Assembly: GCA_020249415.1 (NCBI GenBank)
Contig: JADCFR010000277.1
Location: forward strand, 1-5,674
DNA from: Roseomonas sp.
Lineage (GTDB): Bacteria; Pseudomonadota; Alphaproteobacteria; Acetobacterales; Acetobacteraceae
DNA length: 5,674 nucleotides
Direction: 5' to 3'
Shown: one piece after another, positions 1-5,674 of the stretch
Layout of the letters: each line of letters opens with the position of its first letter
Numbering within the stretch: the stretch's first letter is position 1
Position numbers and translations under genes: made by a program
The notes under the pieces: model-generated
Seen by the model: the letters and a program-made list of their open reading frames with translations, nothing else
The model's database searches: none
What the model was told of the DNA's origin: nothing

Positions 1-969
1 CCCGGCCCGCGGCTGTTATTCTCCACCCATATGGATACCGTGCCGCTCTGCAAGGGTGCGAAGCCGCGGCGGGAGGGGGATCGGATTGTCTCCGATGGCA
101 CCACCGCTCTGGGCGGTGATAATGGCACAGGCTGCGCCGTGCTGATCGCACTGGCGAAAAGCCTGATCGACCACAAGCTGCCGCATCCGCCGATCACGAT
201 GCTGTTCACGGTGCGCGAAGAAAGCGGCCTGCATGGCGCGCGGGAATTGGACCCGAAGGATCTGGGCGGCGCGGTGATGGGCTTTAATGTGGACAGCACC
301 CATGCGGCCCTGCTCACCATTGGCGCGGTAGGGCAGCAGAATTGGGAAGTCACCATCAAGGGCAAGGCAGCGCATGCCGGTGTGGCGCCGGAACGCGGCA
401 TATCTTCAACGCTGGTCGCTTCCATCGGGCTGACCGAAGCACGTCGTGCGGGCTGGTTCGGCAAGGTGGAGCAGCCCGAAGGCAAGGGTTCGTCCAATGT
501 GGGTATCTTCGGCGGCAAGGATGGCAAGCCCGCCGGCGATGCCACCAATGTTGTCACGGATTACGTGCATCTGGTGGGCGAAGCGCGCAGCACGGATGCG
601 GCCTTTGCCGTCAAGATCACCGAAGCCTTTGAAGCCGCCTTCAACAAAGCAAGGACCGAAGTGAAGGATGCCGATGGCAATATGGCCGAGGTGAGTTTCC
701 AAACCCGCACCGCCTATCCGCCCTTCCTGATGTCGGAAGATGATCCCGCCGTGCAGCGTGCGAAAAAAGCCGCGCAATCCATGGGGCTGAAACCCGTGAC
801 CATGGTGTCCGCCGGTGGGCTGGATGCGAATTGGCTGGTGAAGCATGGCGTGCCAACCGTGACCTTTGGCGCGGGCCAGGCGGAAATCCACACCGTTAAT
901 GAATATGTGGTCATTCCGGAATTCGCCCAAGGCTGCCGCCTGGCGGTTGCCATCGCCACGCTGGAGTAA
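1..969 (+). CDS. M20 family metallopeptidase, PepT/YqjE-like (5' partial)
   Basis: C-terminal part of a zinc-dependent M20 exopeptidase, probably a cytoplasmic di-/tripeptidase. The frame is open from base 1. The ATG at 31 is not the start, because the residues before it (LLFSTH) complete the family motif HMDTV. Numbering from the first visible codon, the M20 centre is complete: H10 and D12 (HxD), D40 (bridging ligand, GGDNGTG), E73 and E74 (REESG: general base and metal ligand), D98 (NVDS) and H297 (EIHTVNE). GKAAHAG around H125 marks the start of the inserted lid/dimerisation domain (about 112-215). The C-terminal part carries GGLDAN, where related proteins often have GG-S-DAN. About 60-80 N-terminal residues should lie off-window. 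It ends in TAA 12 nt before the response regulator, so co-transcription is possible. Seen: motifs. Known: M20 catalysis. Inferred: peptide substrate; an amidohydrolase role is less likely. Confidence 0.9.
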   Translation, partial: PGPRLLFSTHMDTVPLCKGAKPRREGDRIVSDGTTALGGDNGTGCAVLIALAKSLIDHKLPHPPITMLFTVREESGLHGARELDPKDLGGAVMGFNVDSTHAALLTIGAVGQQNWEVTIKGKAAHAGVAPERGISSTLVASIGLTEARRAGWFGKVEQPEGKGSSNVGIFGGKDGKPAGDATNVVTDYVHLVGEARSTDAAFAVKITEAFEAAFNKARTEVKDADGNMAEVSFQTRTAYPPFLMSEDDPAVQRAKKAAQSMGLKPVTMVSAGGLDANWLVKHGVPTVTFGAGQAEIHTVNEYVVIPEFAQGCRLAVAIATLE

Positions 970-981
970 TATCCGCGCCCC

Positions 982-1659
982 ATGCGCATTCTGCTGATCG
1001 AAGACGATAGGGCGACGGCTGATTACATCGCCAAGGGTCTGCAGGAAATTGGCCATGTCGTGCAGGTGGCGCGTACGGGCCGGGATGGCATGTTGCTCGC
1101 CGCCGGTGAGCCCTGGGATGTGATCGTGACGGATCGCATGCTGCCGGGGCCGGATGGGCTCACTATTCTGCGCGCGTTGCGGGCTTCCGGCATCGCCACG
1201 CCGGTCCTGGTGCTGACCGCGCTGGGGGAGGTTGAACGCCGGGTCGAAGGGCTTGATGCCGGCGCCGATGATTATTTGGCAAAACCTTTCGCCTTCAGTG
1301 AACTCCGCGCGCGCATTGCGGCCCTGGCGCGCCGCCCGACGCCAACAAGCGATCCCGTATCGCTGCAAGTTGGCGATATTGAAATGGATTTGCTGAAGCG
1401 CGTGGTGCGGCGCAATGGCCAGCCAGTGGAATTGCTGCCGACGGAAATGCGCCTGTTGGAATTCATGCTGCGTCGCCCCGGCCAGGTGCTGACCAAGACC
1501 ATGCTACTGGAAGGCGTGTGGGATTTGAATTTCGATCCCTCCACCAATTTGGTTGAGGTGCATGTCAGCCGCTTGCGCCGCAAGCTTTCGCTTGAAGGCT
1601 TGCCCGCGCCCATCCAGACCATGCGCGGTGTTGGCTATATGCTTGGTGCGCCGACGTGA
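982..1659 (+). CDS. OmpR/PhoB-family response regulator
   Basis: Cytoplasmic DNA-binding response regulator of 225 residues, the usual length for this family. The receiver domain spans about 1-115: acidic pocket E7-D8-D9, phosphoacceptor D51 (VTDRMLP), switch T79, and K101 in the conserved AKPF. The winged-helix DNA-binding domain spans about 127-222, with LLPTEMRLLEFM, the recognition region VEVHVSRLRRKL and the closing RGVGYML. ATG 982 gives the canonical MRILLIEDD start. A GGAG at 963-966 is about 15 nt upstream, longer than ideal, so translation may depend partly on the upstream gene. The stop overlaps the GTG of the kinase by 4 nt, the typical arrangement of a cognate pair. The receiver looks closest to the CusR/QseB/PmrA branch, but the target genes cannot be read from sequence. 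The HtrA gene downstream makes an envelope-stress role plausible (inference). Confidence 0.96.
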   Translation: MRILLIEDDRATADYIAKGLQEIGHVVQVARTGRDGMLLAAGEPWDVIVTDRMLPGPDGLTILRALRASGIATPVLVLTALGEVERRVEGLDAGADDYLAKPFAFSELRARIAALARRPTPTSDPVSLQVGDIEMDLLKRVVRRNGQPVELLPTEMRLLEFMLRRPGQVLTKTMLLEGVWDLNFDPSTNLVEVHVSRLRRKLSLEGLPAPIQTMRGVGYMLGAPT

Positions 1660-3008
1660 GTGCCATAGGGCGGCTGCTGCGCAGCTTCGCGCTGCGCACC
1701 GCGCTGCTCACGGCCTTTGGTGTTTTGGGCATTTCCGCGCTCGGCCTAGGGCTTGGCTGGCTGAGGAGTTCAGCGGCACTTGAGGAAGCGCTCGACAGCA
1801 CCATCCGCGCGGAAGCCGAATTGCTGCTGGGCGAATTTCAGCGTTTTGGCCCAATTGGCCTGACCCGGGCGGTGGAAGCGCGCACGCGGGACCGCACACC
1901 AAGTGCCATTCTGGTGCAACTCCGCCTGCCTGATGGGCGGCCCGTGGCGGGTTCCACGCGGCTTTCCGGCGCGCCGATGGGCCTGCGCGGTTTTGTCACG
2001 CTGCGTGCACCGGAAGGGCCGGTGCGCACCCTCGGCATCGGCGTTTCCAATGGTTTTACGTTGTTGGTCGCGGCGGAATTTGGCGCGGTGCTGGATACGG
2101 CTGCAACGCTGGCCAGAACCTTGCTCGCTGCCGGGGCGGTGGCGGTGCTGATCGCGCTTGGCTTTGGCCTGTTCATGGCGCGCGGGTTGCAGTCCCGGAT
2201 GCGCCGCGTCTCAGAAGCGGCAGAACAGGTGATGCGCGGCGATCTCGCGCGGCGCCTGCCCTTGGCCGGCAGTGCCGATGAGTTTGATCGGCTGGCGGGC
2301 ACGGTGAATACGCTGCTGGATCGGCAAGAGGCGCTGATCGAGGGCATGCGGCAAGTCACGGTGGATGTCGCGCATGATTTGCGTGGCCCGCTTTCCCGCT
2401 TGCGCCAAAGGCTGGAAGCGGCGCTGGCGCGCGCGCGCGATCCCAATGCCGATGCCGCTGCCTTTGAAGCCGCCTTGGCGGAGTTGGATACGGTGCTTGC
2501 GACCTTCACCGCACTTCTTCGCATTGCGCAGCTTGAAGCCGGTCCGCCCTTGCCACCGCAGGAAGCGCCGGTGGTGGATCTTTCTGCGCTGGTGACAACA
2601 CTCGCCGAGGCTTACGCGGTGGTGGCGGAAGAAGCCGGCAAAAGGCTGGAAGTGCAGGTTGCACCCGATCAGCGCCTGCATGGCGATGCCCCGCTGCTGC
2701 GGCAAATGCTGAGCAACCTCATGGATAATGCGCTGACCCATGGCGGGCAGCGTTTGCGCGTGACCTTGCACCCAGGGCCGGTGCTGGACGTGGCCGATGA
2801 TGGGCCAGGCATTCCGGCAGAAGAATATGCGCGCGTGCTGCGCCGCTTTTATCGGCTGGATCGGAGCCGCGGCACGCCTGGCAGCGGGCTTGGCCTGGCG
2901 CTGGTAGCCGCTGTCGCAAAACTGCATGGCACGACGCCCACATTGTCAGACGCCGCGCCGGGGCTTCGCGTCACGGTGGATCTCTCCGGGGCAAGGGTAG
3001 AAAGCTGA
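1656..3008 (+). CDS. Sensor histidine kinase, HAMP/HisKA/HATPase type
   Basis: Inner-membrane sensor kinase of 450 residues, presumably phosphorylating the regulator encoded just upstream. The start is GTG at 1656 within GTGA, sharing 4 nt with the regulator's stop and implying translational coupling. Order: TM1 about 15-36; periplasmic segment about 37-153 with no domain I recognise; TM2 about 155-174; HAMP about 175-228; HisKA with phosphoacceptor H240 in AHDLRGPL; HATPase_c about 340-447 with N box N354/N358 (NLMDNAL), G1 box D382-G-P-G-I, F-box-like RRFYRLD and G2 box G409-S-G-L-G. All ATP-binding boxes look intact. Odd: the residue four after H240 is G244, where Thr or Asn is usual and is linked to phosphatase activity in HisKA kinases. 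The sensed signal is unknown. Confidence 0.96.
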   Translation: MSAIGRLLRSFALRTALLTAFGVLGISALGLGLGWLRSSAALEEALDSTIRAEAELLLGEFQRFGPIGLTRAVEARTRDRTPSAILVQLRLPDGRPVAGSTRLSGAPMGLRGFVTLRAPEGPVRTLGIGVSNGFTLLVAAEFGAVLDTAATLARTLLAAGAVAVLIALGFGLFMARGLQSRMRRVSEAAEQVMRGDLARRLPLAGSADEFDRLAGTVNTLLDRQEALIEGMRQVTVDVAHDLRGPLSRLRQRLEAALARARDPNADAAAFEAALAELDTVLATFTALLRIAQLEAGPPLPPQEAPVVDLSALVTTLAEAYAVVAEEAGKRLEVQVAPDQRLHGDAPLLRQMLSNLMDNALTHGGQRLRVTLHPGPVLDVADDGPGIPAEEYARVLRRFYRLDRSRGTPGSGLGLALVAAVAKLHGTTPTLSDAAPGLRVTVDLSGARVES

Positions 3009-3023
3009 AAATCATTTCAGCTT
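3002..3023 (+). promoter_or_regulatory. Perfect 9-bp hairpin overlapping the kinase stop codon
   Basis: AAGCTGAAA (3002-3010) and TTTCAGCTT (3015-3023) are exact inverse complements around a 4-nt loop. The left arm contains the kinase stop codon (3006-3008). No T-tract follows, so it is not a standard intrinsic terminator. It could slow ribosomes or polymerase, protect the 3' end of a processed regulator-kinase mRNA, or be a dyad operator. The left arm can also pair with ATTTTCAGC at 3055-3063, giving a competing fold. The structure is read directly; its function is inferred. Confidence 0.5.
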
Positions 3024-3084
3024 CGCGTTCGGGACTTTACAGCGGGGTTTCTCCATTTTCAGCGGCAAGGCGAAGCGAATCAGC
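3015..3084 (+). repeat. Four phased TTTCAGC-like direct repeats (possible operator)
   Basis: The spacer contains TTTCAGC (3015-3021), TTACAGC (3037-3043), TTTCAGC (3057-3063) and AATCAGC (3078-3084). Start-to-start distances are 22, 20 and 21 bp, about two helical turns, which would place all copies on roughly one face of the DNA. OmpR-type regulators bind direct repeats, and one is encoded in this cluster, so an operator for the protease gene is conceivable. The motif is short and CAGC is common in GC-rich DNA, so chance is a serious alternative. No convincing sigma-70, sigma-E-like or EcfG-like promoter could be assigned alongside it. Confidence 0.3.
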
Positions 3085-3100
3085 GCCGTGCCCTTCAAGT

Positions 3101-3104
3101 GGAG
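3101..3104 (+). promoter_or_regulatory. Ribosome binding site of the HtrA-family gene
   Basis: GGAG lies 11 nt before ATG 3116 in the purine-rich run GGAGAAAGAA. It supports this start, which also gives a complete signal peptide. The overlapping ATG-less frame that begins at 3099 is not credible. Confidence 0.75.
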
Positions 3105-3115
3105 AAAGAAAACAC

Positions 3116-4549
3116 ATGGCTACATCCAGCCCCGCCCGCCGCACTGCGCGCTATGCGCTGCTCGGCCTGTTGCTTGGCTCAACCGCGCTTACCGGCCTGG
3201 CCGTGCATGCGCAGAATGCCCCTGCCCCGGCCGCCCCGGCCATCACCCTTGACCGCGCCGCCCCCGCCGCCGGCTTTGCCGAGCTGGTGAAGGCCGTACG
3301 CCCCGCCGTTGTCACCATCAATGTCGCCGGCAAGGCGCCGCGCGCTGAGGCGGGCATGCCCAACCCTGGCCAGGGCCGTGTGCAGGGCACCGGTTCGGGC
3401 TTTATCATTGATGCCGCCGGCTTCATCGTCACCAATAACCATGTGGTGGATGGTGCCAACCGCATCACCGTGAAGCTGGAAGATGGCCGCGAATTCCAGG
3501 CCCGTCTGGTGGGCCGCGATGCGCGGACCGATGTCGCGCTACTAAAGATTGAAGCCGGCGCGCCGCTGCCCTTCGTGGCGCTTGGCGATTCTGAACGCGC
3601 CCAGCCCGGCGATTGGGTGGTGGCCATGGGCAATCCTTTTGGCCTGTCTGGCACCGTCACCACGGGCGTGATTTCCGCGACTGGCCGAGACATTGGCGCC
3701 GGCCCCTATGATGATTTCATCCAGGTGGATGCGCCGATCAATCAGGGCAATTCCGGCGGCCCGCTTTTCGCCCGCGATGGCGGCGTGATTGGCGTGAATA
3801 CCGCGATCTTCAGCCCGACCGGTGGTTCGGTTGGCATTGGCTTTGCCGTGCCATCCAATATGGTGAAGCGCGTGGTCGCCGAGTTGCGTGAGAAAGGCCA
3901 TGTGGAGCGCGGCTTCCTGGGCGTTTCCACGCAACCGGTGAATGCGGCCATGGCGGCTGCGCTGAAGCTGCCGGCCAAGGGCGCTGAAGCCCCGCAGGGT
4001 GCCCTGGTGGCGGGTGTGGAAAATGACAGCCCCGCCGCCAAGGCCGGCCTCAAGCCCGGTGATGTGGTGACGGCGCTGGATGGCAAACCCGTGCGCAACC
4101 CGCGTGACTTGGCGCGCAGCGTGGCGGATCTCCGCCCCGGTGCAAAGGCCGATCTGAAGCTTTGGCGGGATGGTGCGGAAGCAAGTCTCCGTGTGGACAT
4201 TGCCGCGCAGCCGGGTGCGGAACGTGCCCGCGCGGGTGCCGAGGACTCCAACGCGCCGCGCATTGGTGTTTCGCTGGCGCCCATCACGCCGGAAGCGCGT
4301 GCGTCACTCCGCCTGCCCAATGATGCCAAGGGCGCGCTGGTGCAGGCGGTGGAGCCGAATTCACGCGCCCAGGAAGCCGGTTTGCGTCGGGGCGATGTGA
4401 TCGTGGGTGTTGGTGCTGCCGCGACCGATGATGCGGAAGCCGCGGTGCGCGCGCTGCGTGAGGCGAATGCCGCGGGCGGTGCGGTTGCGGTGCGCATCCT
4501 GCGCGATGGCAAGCCGGCCTTCATCGCCGTGCCTGCCGCGCAGGGCTGA
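3116..4549 (+). CDS. degP: HtrA/Do family periplasmic serine protease (DegP/DegQ/MucD-like)
   Basis: ATP-independent periplasmic protease/chaperone that degrades or refolds misfolded envelope proteins; 477 residues, close to E. coli DegP and Pseudomonas MucD. The signal peptide has a basic start (ARRTAR), a Leu/Ala core at 14-30 and a likely signal peptidase I site after A32 (VHA/QN). The paired arginines do not make a good Tat motif. The trypsin-like domain spans about 48-260 with triad H109 (TNNHVVDG), D139 (RTDVALLKIE) and S213 (QGNSGGPLF). Two PDZ domains follow: about 266-365 (RGFLGV start, AGLKPGDVV) and about 382-475 (RIGVSLAP start, AGLRRGDVI). The segment before GTGSGFIID is short, so the long LA loop of E. 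coli DegP seems absent; DegQ or MucD may be the better functional comparison. It is preceded by a two-component pair, suggesting stress-dependent control. The symbol reflects family, not proven orthology. Confidence 0.96.
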   Translation: MATSSPARRTARYALLGLLLGSTALTGLAVHAQNAPAPAAPAITLDRAAPAAGFAELVKAVRPAVVTINVAGKAPRAEAGMPNPGQGRVQGTGSGFIIDAAGFIVTNNHVVDGANRITVKLEDGREFQARLVGRDARTDVALLKIEAGAPLPFVALGDSERAQPGDWVVAMGNPFGLSGTVTTGVISATGRDIGAGPYDDFIQVDAPINQGNSGGPLFARDGGVIGVNTAIFSPTGGSVGIGFAVPSNMVKRVVAELREKGHVERGFLGVSTQPVNAAMAAALKLPAKGAEAPQGALVAGVENDSPAAKAGLKPGDVVTALDGKPVRNPRDLARSVADLRPGAKADLKLWRDGAEASLRVDIAAQPGAERARAGAEDSNAPRIGVSLAPITPEARASLRLPNDAKGALVQAVEPNSRAQEAGLRRGDVIVGVGAAATDDAEAAVRALREANAAGGAVAVRILRDGKPAFIAVPAAQG

Positions 4550-4555
4550 CAACTG

Positions 4556-4583
4556 AGCGGGTCAGGCGACAACCGGACCCGCT
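4556..4583 (+). other. Short hairpin just after the protease gene
   Basis: AGCGGGTC (4556-4563) pairs exactly with GACCCGCT (4576-4583). After one A-G mismatch, two more G-C pairs can form inside, leaving a 6-nt loop. It begins 7 nt after the protease stop codon. No T-tract follows (TCACAGC), so it is more likely an mRNA 3'-end stability element or a weak pause than a full intrinsic terminator. Confidence 0.45.
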
Positions 4584-4655
4584 TCACAGCAAAGCTGGAG
4601 GCGATTCTCCACGCGCCATGCGGTGATATCCCGCACCAGACGCGGTCTTCAGCCT

Positions 4656-4710
4656 GACCGGCCATGGTGGCAGAACTGACCCCTTAAGCCACCATGGTCG
4701 GTTTTCTTAT
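4656..4710 (+). terminator. Strong Rho-independent terminator for rightward transcription
   Basis: A perfect 10-bp stem, CCATGGTGGC (4662-4671) with GCCACCATGG (4688-4697), extends outward through a G-U pair and four Watson-Crick pairs (4657-4660 with 4699-4702), and possibly a further G-U, for about 15-16 pairs. The loop is 16 nt (4672-4687). The right arm runs into TTTTCTTAT (4702-4710), the expected U-tract. It would end the transcript carrying the protease gene. On the minus strand the hairpin also forms but lacks a following T-tract, so it would stop transcription from the convergent porin gene less well. Confidence 0.8.
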
Positions 4711-4718
4711 GAGTGCCT

Positions 4719-5674
4719 TCAGAAGCGCACAATACCAACGGCCAGCAAGCGATTGGCAATGCCATGGCCGACGCCATTTGAACCCACCGCCGCCGCGCCA
4801 TCTTCAAGATCACGCCGGCTGAAAACATATTCCAACCCAAGATCAAGCCAGCCAAAAGGCATGCGGCTGGTCGGGCGATCGGCAAAGGGGCTCCAGATCA
4901 GATTGGCAATCACCTGCTGCATTTCGCGGTTGCGCGCCAATGCCCCCTGCGTGCCGGCACCGAAACGGATGGAGGATGGGAAATCCTGCCGCGCGTAAGC
5001 ATAGGAAACCGTGCTCCGCACAAAATCGCTCCAGAAGCGGCGATAGCCGATGGTGCCGCCATAACTCGGCACGGAATCCAGGCTGTAATCCATACCGGTT
5101 GCGGTGATGATGTCCGAAATCCCGCCTTGGCCAAAGGTATTGCCGGCGAAATAACGGCCGATCCCCTCACCATAATAGCCCATCAGCATCAGCTCATCGC
5201 GGCCAAGGGCGGAGAGCCATTTGCCAAGCGGCAGGCGCGTATGGGCAGCGAGGCCCCAGCCAAAGGTGCTCTCGCTCGGCCTTGGGCCAAGCGTGGTGCC
5301 ATCCGGTTCAAGCGTGAGCTGGCGGACCAGGCCGCGCAGCACATATTCTTCAGCGCCGTCGCGCCAGGTGAGCCGCGCCAGAAAATCGGGCATGTGATCA
5401 AAGGCAGGGCTGGCGCCGCCATCAAAGCGAACCGGCGACAAGGCTGGCCCGCTTTGCGTCAGGATATCGCCATAGGGCGCTTCGATCGAGCCTTGCAGCA
5501 TCAAGTTACTGTCGAAACGATGCGTCACACGAAGCTGCGCCTGACGAATGAAGGATTGATTGAGGTTGGTCGCATCATGCAGCGCTTCGGTGATTCCCTC
5601 ATTCCAAAGGCTATTGGTGTGACCAATCAGGTAGCTCCAATCATCGCGGGTCAACTCAGCAAAGGCTTGCCGCA
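4719..5674 (-). CDS. Outer-membrane beta-barrel porin, DcaP-like (5' partial)
   Basis: C-terminal ~317 residues of an outer-membrane channel, read leftwards. The frame stays open to the right edge. A TTG at 5652-5654 can be taken as a start, but coding-like sequence (RQAFAEL) precedes it and no signal peptide follows, so the real start and signal sequence are off-window. Barrel evidence: alternating aromatic/hydrophobic strands separated by polar Gly/Asp/Asn-rich loops, few cysteines, and a last strand LLAVGIVRF ending in Phe directly before TGA, the classic C-terminal outer-membrane assembly signal. The segments FIRQAQLRVTHRF, GSIEAP and GLEYVFSRRDLEDG with a following ANRLL recall DcaP-type trimeric porins (dicarboxylate or small-anion uptake). 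The family call is from memory of motif style; the substrate is unknown. It is convergent with the protease gene and separated from it by a terminator hairpin. A generic porin is the main alternative. Confidence 0.8.
   Translation of the reverse strand, partial: RQAFAELTRDDWSYLIGHTNSLWNEGITEALHDATNLNQSFIRQAQLRVTHRFDSNLMLQGSIEAPYGDILTQSGPALSPVRFDGGASPAFDHMPDFLARLTWRDGAEEYVLRGLVRQLTLEPDGTTLGPRPSESTFGWGLAAHTRLPLGKWLSALGRDELMLMGYYGEGIGRYFAGNTFGQGGISDIITATGMDYSLDSVPSYGGTIGYRRFWSDFVRSTVSYAYARQDFPSSIRFGAGTQGALARNREMQQVIANLIWSPFADRPTSRMPFGWLDLGLEYVFSRRDLEDGAAAVGSNGVGHGIANRLLAVGIVRF

Noticed and set aside
31..33. ATG 31 as the start of the peptidase
   Set aside because: It is the Met of the HMDTV metal-binding motif. 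The metal-ligand His and the preceding strand are encoded just upstream in the same frame.
406..1368. Long minus-strand open frame of 320 codons under the peptidase and regulator genes
   Set aside because: It spans two plus-strand genes with complete family motifs and their junction. Its protein is rich in His/Arg/Gly/Gln with no domain, as expected for an antisense shadow in GC-rich DNA.
1838..2927. Minus-strand open frames (228 and 238 codons) under the histidine kinase
   Set aside because: Both are opposite the intact kinase domains and have biased, motif-free products. They are codon-bias shadows.
3031..3060. Sigma-E/EcfG-like or sigma-70 promoter before the protease gene (GGGACTT at 3031, TTTACA at 3036)
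   Set aside because: The -35-like strings exist, but no matching -10 element occurs at the needed spacing, so I do not call a promoter.
3122..3160. Tat export signal in the protease (paired arginines at residues 8-9)
   Set aside because: The residues after RR (TARY) do not fit the S/T-RR-x-F-L-K pattern; a Sec signal with a signal peptidase I site after A32 explains the N-terminus.
3742..4665. Minus-strand open frame of 307 codons under the HtrA gene
   Set aside because: Its product is Ala/Ser/Arg/Pro-rich low-complexity sequence, and the plus strand encodes an intact HtrA protein over nearly all of it. It starts inside the terminator hairpin.
4656..4703. Large inverted repeat as an insertion-sequence end or attachment site
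   Set aside because: The arms are only ~15 bp with a 16-nt loop and a following T-tract, there is no transposase or target duplication, and the position between convergent genes is explained by a terminator.
5652..5654. TTG as the start codon of the porin gene
   Set aside because: The frame continues upstream without a stop to the window edge with plausible coding sequence. A start here would give an outer-membrane protein with no signal peptide.

Overview
The window is gene-dense, GC-rich DNA with few spacers and a strong bias to G/C at third codon positions. Together with the gene content (OmpR-type two-component pair, Do-type periplasmic protease, DcaP-like outer-membrane porin), this suggests a Gram-negative alphaproteobacterium. 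A Rhodospirillales/Acetobacteraceae-type host is my best guess, but it rests on style and gene content, not on a phylogenetic marker.

Layout. Positions 1-969 (+) hold the C-terminal ~322 residues of a PepT/YqjE-like M20 metallopeptidase whose start lies left of the window. After 12 nt comes an OmpR-family response regulator (982-1659, +), which overlaps by 4 nt with a GTG-started membrane histidine kinase (1656-3008, +). A 107-nt spacer (3009-3115) carries a perfect hairpin, four regularly spaced CAGC-type repeats and a clear ribosome binding site. It leads into an HtrA/Do family serine protease with a signal peptide and two PDZ domains (3116-4549, +). The 169-nt spacer 4550-4718 contains a short hairpin and a strong Rho-independent terminator for rightward transcription. 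A convergent gene (4719-5674, -) encodes the C-terminal ~317 residues of an outer-membrane beta-barrel protein, probably a DcaP-like porin; its 5' end is right of the window.

How the genes may work together. Regulator, kinase and HtrA protease resemble an envelope-stress module: the kinase senses something at the inner membrane or periplasm, and the regulator may act on the spacer in front of the protease gene, which degrades or refolds damaged envelope proteins. This is inferred from gene order and the spacer repeats; direct regulation is not shown. The upstream peptidase is close enough to share a transcript. The porin is separately transcribed in the opposite direction, and it is a plausible client of the protease only in the general sense that Do-type proteases handle outer-membrane proteins.

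I see no mobile element, CRISPR array, RNA gene or clearly new multi-gene system. The points most worth a second look are the kinase's H-box, which has glycine where the phosphatase-critical Thr/Asn normally sits, and the structured spacer upstream of the protease gene.
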